A stretch of DNA of 12,421 nt from an uncultured Collinsella sp. (GTDB taxonomy: Bacteria; Actinomycetota; Coriobacteriia; Coriobacteriales; Coriobacteriaceae), in the NCBI GenBank assembly GCA_958429225.1, contig CAUAJB010000058.1, positions 1 through 12,421 on the forward strand, written 5' to 3'. Position numbers and translations under genes: made by a program. The notes under the pieces were generated by a model, which was given only the letters and a program-made list of their open reading frames with translations, did no database searches and had not been told where the DNA came from. Below are positions 6,844-12,421 of this stretch, piece by piece (positions within the stretch are counted from its first letter, which is position 1; each line of letters starts with the position of its first letter).

Positions 6844-7645
6844 AAGACTTCTCCAGTCAGAATTGAAGCATGTGAGCAAATGGGTGTACGCCTTAATCTT
6901 GATAATTTATGCGTGCATGGTGGCATTGCAGCTTAATTCATTCCCGATGTGGTTCTGTAGCCTCCGTGAGAACAGTTTCTTGGGCTTTTTCCCAGACCCG
7001 ACGCTTCGGCTATCGGCAGAGGATGCCCTTCTATTTGGTAATGCAGAGGTTTTTCGCGGTCTGCTGTTCAACGTAGCCCCGTTGGCTCATGCATTGTTCT
7101 TTCCGTTCATCGCGGCTTGCATTGTGCCGCGCTTTGTCAGTTCGGGCTTTATTGAGGAACCGTGGGGGTTGTCGGCGGCTCGGGGAGGGAAGCGGGTGTG
7201 CGCTACTGTTGCGCGGGCGATACTGTCATCCCTCGCCCTTTTGGTCGCGTTTATCCTGTCGAGTGTCGTTTTGTACTGTCTTAACTGCGCAATCGTTCTG
7301 GATGCTCAGCAGTATTTCAACCTGCATGTATTTTGCTATCGACTTGTTCTTGCTGCCGCAGCCTGCCTTGCATACGTGGTCTCTTGCGTGATCGCTGTTT
7401 CCTATTTTGGGTCCGGCTTCGGTCCGATTGGCATGCTGTTGCTTGTCAACGTTGTAGCGATCTACATACAGATCGGGGCCAATTCCATGCTTCCGCTTCC
7501 AGCCTCGATGCTCATGTGGATTTGTGGCGTGACCCCGTTGGGGAATAGTCAATGCATTTCGATTCTAATTGACTGCCTAATAAACGTAGCAAGCGTTTTT
7601 ACCATTTGCTTTACCGTAGACCGATTGCGGTCGAGATTTCTTTGA
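6827..7645 (+). CDS. ABC-2 type permease, second subunit
   Basis: 272 residues from the ATG at 6827. An in-frame GTG at 6818 is possible, but GGGGG (6814-6818) is spaced 8 bases from the ATG and favours 6827. Hydrophobic segments lie near 19-36, 78-100, 130-153, 168-193, 199-218 and 245-265, giving about six membrane passes. SGFIEEPWGLSAARGGKR (106-123) is the ABC-2 coupling region and aligns with residues 97-113 of the upstream permease. It probably forms a heterodimer with that protein on the ATPase encoded at 5261. Cysteines are unusually frequent in the membrane segments. It is the last gene of the unit; a GC-rich hairpin follows 38 bases later. The transported compound cannot be named from the sequence. 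Confidence 0.84.
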   Translation: MARQIKRLLQSELKHVSKWVYALILIIYACMVALQLNSFPMWFCSLRENSFLGFFPDPTLRLSAEDALLFGNAEVFRGLLFNVAPLAHALFFPFIAACIVPRFVSSGFIEEPWGLSAARGGKRVCATVARAILSSLALLVAFILSSVVLYCLNCAIVLDAQQYFNLHVFCYRLVLAAAACLAYVVSCVIAVSYFGSGFGPIGMLLLVNVVAIYIQIGANSMLPLPASMLMWICGVTPLGNSQCISILIDCLINVASVFTICFTVDRLRSRFL

Positions 7646-7683
7646 TTGTTTGTGAGGGATAATCATACCGAGCGTACCAAATA

Positions 7684-7723
7684 CAGGGGGGCGGGCACCG
7701 TGGCTGGTGTCTGCCCCCCCCTG
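7684..7723. terminator. GC-rich hairpin between convergent operons
   Basis: GGGGGGCGGGCACC (7686-7699) pairs with GGTGTCTGCCCCCC (7706-7719) with two G-U wobbles in the RNA and a 6-base loop. The stem can extend to CA/TG with extra Cs bulged. It lies between the stop of the exporter unit and the stop of the minus-strand operon, so it can serve both directions. U-runs are poor on both sides (TGTATTT on the minus strand), so termination may be partial. Confidence 0.65.
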
Positions 7724-7756
7724 GCATAGGAGGCTTTAACCTGAGTGGTTCGCGAG

Positions 7757-8566
7757 CTAGCGTGCCTGCTTAACTTTGGCCGCTGCCTCGACAAACGACT
7801 TCCACAGGTTAAAGTCGGTCTCGAGCGTCTGCCAGGTGTACTCGGGATGCCATTGCACGCCCAGGCAGAAAGGCTGGCCTTCGACTTCGATGCACTCGGG
7901 AACGCCATCGGTTGCCTTGGCGACCAAGCGCGTGCTTTTACCCAGACGGTCGACGCAGCAGTGATGTGCCGAGTTGGTCTGGATCAGTCTGTGCCCGCCA
8001 ACCGCGCGCTCCAGCAGCGAGCCCGGCACGACCTCGACGGGGTGCACGGGATCGTTGAGCACGTGGGTATGGCGCCACTGCGTGCGGCCCTCGCGCGCAC
8101 CCAGGCTCGGCACGTCCATGCACAGGGTGCCGCCGGTGGCGACATTGAGCAGCTGCGTGCCTCGGCAGGTGGTAAAGAGCGGCTTCTTGGCGCGAAGCAC
8201 CTCGTTAACCAGCTTAAACTCAAAACGGTCGCGAATCTCGCAGCACAGCGTGGGGTCGTAAGGACGCTCGTCGCCCCAGCGTTTGGGGTTGACGTCCGGG
8301 CCGCCGGGAATGGCGATGCCGTCGGCGATATCGACGTAATGACGGATAACCTCAATGTCCTTGGTGATGGACATCTGCAGCGGCAGGCCGCCGGCGGCAA
8401 GGATGGCATCGACAAAGACGCTGGCGATCTCCTCGTTGGGGGAGAGCGTCTCGCTCAAAAACGGCTTCGCCTCTTCCCAGCGCGGCGCGACGAGGATGAG
8501 TGGGCGGTTGGCGGGGGCGACGTCGACGTGCGGGGTGTATGACGATGAAGTGCGAGTTCCGATCAT
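7757..8566 (-). CDS. Peptidase C26 / gamma-glutamyl hydrolase-like class-I amidotransferase
   Basis: A 269-residue cytoplasmic protein of the class-I glutamine amidotransferase fold. GIAIPGGPDVNP (83-94) is the oxyanion-strand motif. The nucleophile is C134 in TCRGTQLLNVATGGTL, and H240/E242 in GVQWHPE complete the triad. This signature is that of PuuD-like gamma-glutamyl-gamma-aminobutyrate hydrolases, which cleave gamma-glutamyl amide bonds. The start has only a weak ribosome binding site (GAAAG, 8 bases before), and no better start is visible. It is the last gene of the operon, 51 bases after the importer ATPase. Together they suggest import of a gamma-glutamyl compound or glutamate-like nutrient followed by hydrolysis in the cytoplasm. 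No other putrescine-pathway gene is present, so the exact substrate is open. Confidence 0.9.
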   Translation of the reverse strand: MIGTRTSSSYTPHVDVAPANRPLILVAPRWEEAKPFLSETLSPNEEIASVFVDAILAAGGLPLQMSITKDIEVIRHYVDIADGIAIPGGPDVNPKRWGDERPYDPTLCCEIRDRFEFKLVNEVLRAKKPLFTTCRGTQLLNVATGGTLCMDVPSLGAREGRTQWRHTHVLNDPVHPVEVVPGSLLERAVGGHRLIQTNSAHHCCVDRLGKSTRLVAKATDGVPECIEVEGQPFCLGVQWHPEYTWQTLETDFNLWKSFVEAAAKVKQAR

Positions 8567-8617
8567 AGGTGTAACTTTCGAGTTTGGATGGGCATGGCGG
8601 GCGGGTGGGCGGTCTGG

Positions 8618-9382
8618 TTAGTGGCCCTTGATGGAGTTGAGGAAGTCCTGGGCGCGCTTGGTCTGGGGGTGGTCGAAGAACTCGTCGGGCGTGCCGGTTT
8701 CCACGATCTGGCCGTCGGCCATAAACACGACGCGGTCGGCTACGCGGCGGGCAAAGTTCATCTCGTGCGTAATGACGATCATCGTCATGCCCTGCTGGGC
8801 CAGACGGACCATGACCTCGAGCACCTCGTTGATCATTTCGGGGTCAAGGGCGCTCGTGGGCTCGTCAAAAAGCATGGCCTTGGGTTGCATGGCAAGCGAG
8901 CGGGCGATGGCTACGCGCTGCTGCTGGCCGCCCGAGAGCTGTGCGGGCACCTTATCGGCCTGCTCGGCAACGCCCACGCGGCCCAGCAGGTCCATGGCGC
9001 GCTCGCGGGCCTCGTCCTTGGAGACGCCCAGCACATCGACCGGTCCCAGCATGACGTTCTGCAGTACGGTCATATGTGCGAACAGGTTGAACTGCTGAAA
9101 CACCATGCCCAGTTCGGCACGCATGCGGGCAAGGTCCTTGCCTTCCTGCGGCAGGGGCTCGCCCTCGATGAGGATCTCGCCCGAGTCGATGGTTTCCAGA
9201 CGGTTGATGGTGCGGCACATGGTCGACTTGCCCGAGCCCGAGGGTCCAATCACAACGACGACCTCGCCGCGGTCGACCGAGAGATTGATGTCGTTGAGGA
9301 CGTGCAGATCGCCATAGTGCTTATCGACGTGTCTGAGCTCGATCAGCGGCTGATTGCCGGTGGAAGAGGTGCTCTGTGCCAT
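8618..9382 (-). CDS. Polar amino acid (glutamate/glutamine-type) ABC importer ATPase
   Basis: 254 residues with every ATPase motif: Walker A GPSGSGKST (46-54), Q-loop Q96, signature LSGGQQQRVAIAR (149-161), Walker B with D173/E174 in MLFDEPTSALDP, and H206. The close fit to the GlnQ/GluA consensus (NRLE, FQQFNLFAHMT, ITHEM) places it in the polar amino acid family. It drives the two permeases encoded just upstream in the same transcript. AAGGAG (complement of 9392-9397) sits 9 bases before the ATG at 9382. Residues 1-11 precede the first conserved strand and are rich in Ser and Thr; they look like a non-conserved extension. The gene lies 36 bases after the permease stop. Confidence 0.96.
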   Translation of the reverse strand: MAQSTSSTGNQPLIELRHVDKHYGDLHVLNDINLSVDRGEVVVVIGPSGSGKSTMCRTINRLETIDSGEILIEGEPLPQEGKDLARMRAELGMVFQQFNLFAHMTVLQNVMLGPVDVLGVSKDEARERAMDLLGRVGVAEQADKVPAQLSGGQQQRVAIARSLAMQPKAMLFDEPTSALDPEMINEVLEVMVRLAQQGMTMIVITHEMNFARRVADRVVFMADGQIVETGTPDEFFDHPQTKRAQDFLNSIKGH

Positions 9383-9418
9383 GGTGCTCGGCTCCTTATG
9401 ACTCGAAATGGTAAAGCG

Positions 9419-10252
9419 TTAGCGGATGATGGTCGCGCCGGTCTTGTGCGAAACATAGACAGCGGCCTTGTTGATCGCGACGTTGATGAGGATGTAGATG
9501 ACCGCGATAACTAGGTAGACCGACACGAGGGCGTCGTAGTTGGTAATGAGCACGCGGGCGTTTTGCATGAGGTCGGGGTAGCTCACCACATAGGCGACGG
9601 TGGTGTCTTTGACTACGACCACAAGCTGCGAAATCAACGACGGAATGATAAACCGAATAGCCTGCGGCAACACGATTTTAAAGGTGATTTTGGCCTTGGA
9701 GAGACCGAGCGCCTGGGCGGCCTCGACCTGGCCGCGCGGCACGGCATTGACGCCGGCGCGGAAAATCTCGGCCAGCACGCCGGCTGCAGCGAGCGCGACG
9801 GGAAGCGTGAGCATCCAAAACGACGGCAGCGAGATCTTGTACTGGGGCAGCACCAAAAAGAAGAAGTAGATAAACAGCAGGCTCGGTACGCCGCGGAAGA
9901 AATCGGTGAGCACGCGGCAAACCAGTTGGAGCGGCTTAATGTCGCTGGTGCGGCCGAGCATAAGGGCTAAGCCCAGCACCAGTGCGATGGCGCCAGCGGT
10001 GAGTGCGACTTTAACAGTGCCCTCAAAGCCGGCAAGCAGGAACTTCCAGGTGGTGAGGTGCGTAAAGAAATACCAATAGTGGACCGAAAGCTGGCCGGTC
10101 ACATAGAAGCGCTGCAGTACCAGGATGGCGAGCGCGGCGACAGCAACAAGCGAGATGGCGGTGCCGATGCGAATCTTGGCGCGCATCTTGGGGCCGGGAG
10201 CCTCGTAGAGCGCATCGCGCATGGTGAGCGCGGAGGTGGAGTGCTTGCTCAT
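9419..10252 (-). CDS. Amino acid ABC importer permease (GluD/HisM type)
   Basis: 277 residues. A hydrophilic N-terminus of about 28 residues precedes a membrane segment (30-47). Further hydrophobic segments lie near 72-99, 123-135, 146-168 and 243-262. The EAA loop, which docks on the ATPase, is QVEAAQALGLSKAKITFKIV (175-194), followed by LPQA and preceded by EIFRAGVNAVPRG. All this is typical of HisMQ/GluCD permeases. The long N-terminal extension and extra first helix resemble actinobacterial GluD rather than the shorter partner. Its ATG overlaps the stop of the preceding permease gene (ATGA, 10249-10252), so the two are translationally coupled and should form a heterodimer. Binding-protein-delivered amino acid is moved inward. 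The exact amino acid is inferred to be glutamate or glutamine. Confidence 0.93.
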   Translation of the reverse strand: MSKHSTSALTMRDALYEAPGPKMRAKIRIGTAISLVAVAALAILVLQRFYVTGQLSVHYWYFFTHLTTWKFLLAGFEGTVKVALTAGAIALVLGLALMLGRTSDIKPLQLVCRVLTDFFRGVPSLLFIYFFFLVLPQYKISLPSFWMLTLPVALAAAGVLAEIFRAGVNAVPRGQVEAAQALGLSKAKITFKIVLPQAIRFIIPSLISQLVVVVKDTTVAYVVSYPDLMQNARVLITNYDALVSVYLVIAVIYILINVAINKAAVYVSHKTGATIIR

Positions 10253-10908
10253 CGGAGGATCCTCACCTTCTTATCGATATAGTTGCCAATGTGGCTCACC
10301 ACGAAGGCTGTGCCCAGGTAGCCGAGCGCCGAGATAAAGAACGCGGCGACGCCGCCGAGCGAGCGCGTGTTGATATAGCTCACCACGCCGGTGAGCTCTT
10401 GCGGCTTAAGCGGCACCTGGCTGCCCAAGGCGGTAGTGAGCATGACGGCGATAAAGAGGTTAGTCATGGGCAGCACGCTCGAGCGCAGTGCCTGCGGAAT
10501 CACGATCTTGGCGAGGATGCGGCTGAAGCTCATGCCGAGCGAACGTGCGGCTTCGACCTGACCGACACCAACGGTGTTGATGCCGCTCATAAAGTTCTCG
10601 GAGCCAAAGGCCGAGCCCAAAAGGATCGTGGCGACGATAACGCAGGTGCGGTAGGGCAGGACGACCTTGAGCGGCGGCAGCGCATAGACGACGATGATGA
10701 GCAGCGCAATGCCGGGGATGTTACGGAAGACCTGGACATACAGGTCGCCAAAGACGCGCAGCGGCTTGAGCGGCGACACGCGCATCACGGTGACGGCAAC
10801 GGCCAGCACCATGGCGATGGCAAACGACTCAAGTGTCATGCCCCAGGTTGCTAGCAGGGCGTCGATATAGTTCTGGCCATAGAGCGACCAGAGCTCGGAG
10901 AGACTCAT
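10249..10908 (-). CDS. Amino acid ABC importer permease (GluC/HisQ type)
   Basis: 219 residues, the common length for a single HisMQ-type permease domain. Hydrophobic segments lie near 24-43, 62-80, 87-101, 148-163 and 187-206. The EAA loop is GVGQVEAARSLGMSFSRILA (114-133) followed by KIVIPQA. AGGAGG (complement of 10914-10919) lies 5 bases before the ATG, a strong site placed immediately after a hairpin that separates this gene from the binding-protein gene. It overlaps the next permease gene by 4 bases. It should pair with that longer permease to form the channel of the importer. Confidence 0.93.
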   Translation of the reverse strand: MSLSELWSLYGQNYIDALLATWGMTLESFAIAMVLAVAVTVMRVSPLKPLRVFGDLYVQVFRNIPGIALLIIVVYALPPLKVVLPYRTCVIVATILLGSAFGSENFMSGINTVGVGQVEAARSLGMSFSRILAKIVIPQALRSSVLPMTNLFIAVMLTTALGSQVPLKPQELTGVVSYINTRSLGGVAAFFISALGYLGTAFVVSHIGNYIDKKVRILR

Positions 10909-10932
10909 GCGGACCTCCTGCCGGTAAGGAAA

Positions 10933-10958
10933 GGGGCTCCCGTGTGTACGGAAGCCCC
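10933..10958 (-). terminator. Hairpin between binding-protein and permease genes (partial terminator)
   Basis: Read on the minus strand, GGGGCTTCCGT and ACGGGAGCCCC pair as 6 + 4 bp with one mismatch and a 4-base loop, followed by TTTCCTT. It lies between the binding-protein stop and the permease ribosome binding site. Such intercistronic hairpins in importer operons commonly raise the level of binding-protein mRNA over the permease part. Termination would be partial because the downstream genes have no evident promoter. Confidence 0.6.
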
Positions 10959-11046
10959 GACAACTCAGTGAGGAAACAGTTTACCGCAATAAAGCGCATC
11001 ATGCGTTTCCGTATGGTTTCGTTGCGGCTGTTACCAGGCTCGCTGC

Positions 11047-12042
11047 CTAGGCGCCGATCTCGGGCAGCTCGGGAACATTGGTGTCGCCCGTACGGTCGCC
11101 GATGCAGATCTGCCACAGCTCAGTCCAGGTGCCGTCGTCCTCGATCTTCTTAAGGAAGTCGTTGACAAAGGCGACGCCGTCGGAATCGAGCGGTAGACCG
11201 ATGCCATAGGGCTCCTTGCTGCCGAAGGGCTTGCCGGCGATCTTGTATTTACCGGGCTCGCGGACCAGGGCGCTCTGCTGCATGTTGTTATCGATGACGT
11301 AGGCGTCAACGCGGCCCTGCTGGAGTGCCTGGCGGGCTTCCTCGTCGGTCTTGAACTCCTGCTGGCTGGCCTTGGGGGCGAACTCCTCCAGGATGGCGGG
11401 ACCGTTGGAGCCGGACTGGACGGCGACGTTCTTGTCGGCAAGGTCGTCGACGCTCTTGATGTCGTCGTTATCGGCGAGCACCAGGATGGCCTGCTGGGTG
11501 TAGTAGTAGGGACCGGCAAAGGAGACGAGCTTCTTGCGCTCGTCAGTGATGGTGTAGGTGGCAAAGACGGCGTCGACCTGGCCGTTCTGCAGGACGGACT
11601 CGCGCGTGTCCGAGGTCACCTGGGTGATCTCGACCTTGTTCTCGCCCAGAATGTAGTTGGACAGGAGCTGTGCGATACCGGCGTCGAAGCCGCGGGTCTG
11701 ACCGTCTTTCTCGTTGAGGAGGGAGAAGAGCGTAGAGGTCTGAACGCCACCGATCTTAAAGACGCCGGCGTTCTTAACGGCCGTCGCCCAGGTGCTGGCG
11801 GCGATGGCGTCGTTATCGGCTTTGGGACCGTTGCCGACGAGCTTGTCGAATGCCTTGGCATCGAGCGTGGCGGAAACCTCGGTATCCTCGGAGCCCTTGG
11901 AGGAGCCGGCGGCGGAACCCTTGTCGGCCTCGGCGCTGGTGTCGGAGCAGCCGGCAAGACCAAGGCCGGCGACGGTTGCGAAGGTGGCGGCAACGAAGCC
12001 GCGGCGGTCGAGAACGACCTGCTGGGAGAGGTTCTTGCTCAT
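11047..12042 (-). CDS. Amino acid ABC transporter substrate-binding lipoprotein
   Basis: 331 residues. The N-terminus is a lipoprotein signal: DRRGFVAATFATVAGLGLAG then C32, which would be lipidated. The twin arginines (R13-R14, RRGF) suggest export by the Tat pathway. A Ser/Gly/Glu-rich linker (33-55) follows. From about residue 88 the sequence fits SBP_bac_3 proteins: FKIGGVQTSTLFSL, GFDAGIAQLLSNYI, QVDAVFATYTITDERKKLVSFAGPYY, DDLADKNVAVQSGSNG and GRVDAYVIDN. This domain captures polar amino acids outside the cell and delivers them to the two permeases encoded downstream. AAAGG (complement of 12052-12056) lies 9 bases before the ATG. A promoter lies 44 bases upstream, so this is the first gene of the operon. 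The specificity (glutamate/glutamine) is inferred from family and neighbours. Confidence 0.94.
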   Translation of the reverse strand: MSKNLSQQVVLDRRGFVAATFATVAGLGLAGCSDTSAEADKGSAAGSSKGSEDTEVSATLDAKAFDKLVGNGPKADNDAIAASTWATAVKNAGVFKIGGVQTSTLFSLLNEKDGQTRGFDAGIAQLLSNYILGENKVEITQVTSDTRESVLQNGQVDAVFATYTITDERKKLVSFAGPYYYTQQAILVLADNDDIKSVDDLADKNVAVQSGSNGPAILEEFAPKASQQEFKTDEEARQALQQGRVDAYVIDNNMQQSALVREPGKYKIAGKPFGSKEPYGIGLPLDSDGVAFVNDFLKKIEDDGTWTELWQICIGDRTGDTNVPELPEIGA

Positions 12043-12085
12043 GGTAGAACACCTTTCTCAATAAAATCCCTAGCGGTTGAGTAGA

Positions 12086-12115
12086 GTTATACCCTATCGC
12101 GCTCAAATGGGTCAA
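12086..12115 (-). promoter_or_regulatory. Promoter of the amino acid importer operon
   Basis: On the minus strand TTGACC (complement of 12110-12115) and TATAAC (complement of 12086-12091) are each 5 of 6 to consensus, separated by 18 bases. The -10 lies 43 bases upstream of the binding-protein ATG. Just upstream, AATAAC (12121-12126) and GTTATT (12150-12155) form a separated dyad, a possible activator or repressor site. Confidence 0.72.
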
Positions 12116-12158
12116 CACGAAATAACTCAGAAACATACTTACCTTATGGGTTATTGTG

Positions 12159-12191
12159 CCTACCAAAAAGGGACAGGTTTATTTTGGTAGG
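12159..12191. repeat. Hairpin repeat with GGGACAGG loop, copy 1
   Basis: CCTACCAAAA (12159-12168) and TTTTGGTAGG (12182-12191) are perfect 10-bp arms around a 13-base loop, AGGGACAGGTTTA. It lies 44 bases upstream of the importer promoter. The loop word recurs in the element at 12349-12389 although the arms differ, so the two appear to belong to one dispersed family. No transposase is present. Confidence 0.75.
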
Positions 12192-12266
12192 TTTTACCTG
12201 GGGAAACGTCGATTATTATGGCTGAGATAGCGTTTTGCCGACGGCATGATCGCTCGCAGCGGTCGC

Positions 12267-12272
12267 TATAAT
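12267..12272 (+). promoter_or_regulatory. Perfect -10 hexamer ahead of the truncated gene start
   Basis: TATAAT is an exact -10 match, 39 bases before the ATG at 12312. No good -35 stands 16-18 bases upstream. Two N5-A-N5 palindromes flank it: TGCCGACGGCA (12236-12246) and ATGCGACGCAT (12280-12290). They could be regulator sites that replace a -35. Confidence 0.45.
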
Positions 12273-12311
12273 GGCGGCAATGCGACGCATATATAAGTAA
12301 GGAGATCGCGT

Positions 12312-12350
12312 ATGAACGGTTATTCGTTTTTCGCACCGACCATGATTTAA
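12312..12350 (+). pseudogene. Twelve-codon reading frame resembling the N-terminus of an iron-containing alcohol dehydrogenase
   Basis: ATG at 12312 has a strong ribosome binding site (AAGGAG, 12299-12304, 7 bases before). It encodes MNGYSFFAPTMI and then stops at TAA. Iron-containing alcohol dehydrogenases of the YqhD/BdhA type usually open with a pattern like M-x-x-F-x-F-x-x-P-T-x-I followed by FG, which this matches. The frame ends where the second hairpin repeat begins: the repeat supplies the two As of the stop codon. The 32 bases after the repeat do not continue the dehydrogenase in any frame I read. I take it as a gene start cut by the repeat. A genuine short leader peptide with a terminator hairpin is the alternative. 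Twelve residues are too few for certainty. Confidence 0.4.
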
Positions 12351-12389
12351 AACCACCACAAAGGGGACAGGCACCTTCGTGGTGGTTTT
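12349..12389. repeat. Hairpin repeat with GGGGACAGG loop, copy 2
   Basis: AAAACCACCAC (12349-12359) and GTGGTGGTTTT (12379-12389) are perfect 11-bp arms. After one A-C mismatch the stem continues with AAGG (12361-12364) and CCTT (12374-12377). The loop carries GGGGACAGG-type sequence as in the copy at 12159-12191. The right arm ends in TTTT, so it might also work as a weak terminator. Confidence 0.78.
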
Positions 12390-12421
12390 GACCGATGCAA
12401 CGGCATGCCTTGCTGCTTTGT

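Noticed and set aside
7745..8542. Long open frame on the plus strand opposite the C26 peptidase
   Set aside because: It mirrors the codon pattern of the minus-strand gene, which has full catalytic motifs; the plus-strand product has no recognisable domain.
8588..9514. 308-codon open frame on the plus strand opposite the importer ATPase
   Set aside because: It is antisense to an ATPase with every motif intact; the His/Gly/Asp-rich product is typical of GC-rich shadow frames.
12349..12389. Simple intrinsic terminator for the 12-codon frame
   Set aside because: Possible, but the shared loop with the hairpin at 12159-12191 and the overlap with the stop codon fit a dispersed repeat better; only four Ts end the stem.

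Overview
The window is a GC-rich bacterial chromosome segment with tight operons, strong AAGGAG/AGGAGG ribosome binding sites, a Tat-like lipoprotein signal and actinobacterial-style glutamate transporter subunits. The gene set and style fit a gut Coriobacteriia such as Collinsella. That placement is inference; no rRNA or marker gene is present to prove it.

Layout. Bases 1-491 (-) hold the N-terminal part of a radical SAM Fe-S enzyme that runs off the left edge. A divergent alpha/beta hydrolase follows (717-1514, +). A two-gene signalling unit comes next (1726-3986, +): a 626-residue protein with a degenerate GGDEF domain, a receiver domain and an intact HD-GYP domain, followed 23 bases later by a small histidine phosphotransfer (HPt) protein. 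A large nested inverted repeat (4011-4074) ends this block. Next are a DUF2975-like four-helix membrane protein and a YozG-like XRE regulator (4217-5115, +), closed by a clear intrinsic terminator. An ABC exporter with its own promoter follows (5261-7645, +): one BcrA-like ATPase and two paralogous permeases, all overlapping. A GC-rich hairpin (7684-7723) separates it from a convergent operon.

The minus-strand operon (12042 down to 7757) encodes a complete glutamate/glutamine-type importer in the order binding lipoprotein, permease, permease, ATPase, then a class-I amidotransferase-like peptidase C26 (gamma-glutamyl hydrolase type). It has a recognisable promoter at 12086-12115 and a hairpin between the binding-protein and permease genes. 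The combination suggests uptake of glutamate-type or gamma-glutamyl compounds coupled to cytoplasmic hydrolysis.

The right end (12159-12389) is unusual. Two hairpin elements share the loop word GGGACAGG and look like members of one dispersed repeat family. Between them lie a perfect TATAAT, a strong ribosome binding site and a 12-codon reading frame. Its peptide looks like the extreme N-terminus of an iron-containing alcohol dehydrogenase, cut off exactly where the second repeat begins.

No tRNA, rRNA, CRISPR array or transposase gene was seen. The best candidates for something undescribed are the repeat-truncated gene start, the degenerate-GGDEF/REC/HD-GYP plus HPt pair, the DUF2975/XRE-linked exporter, and the nested repeat at 4011-4103.
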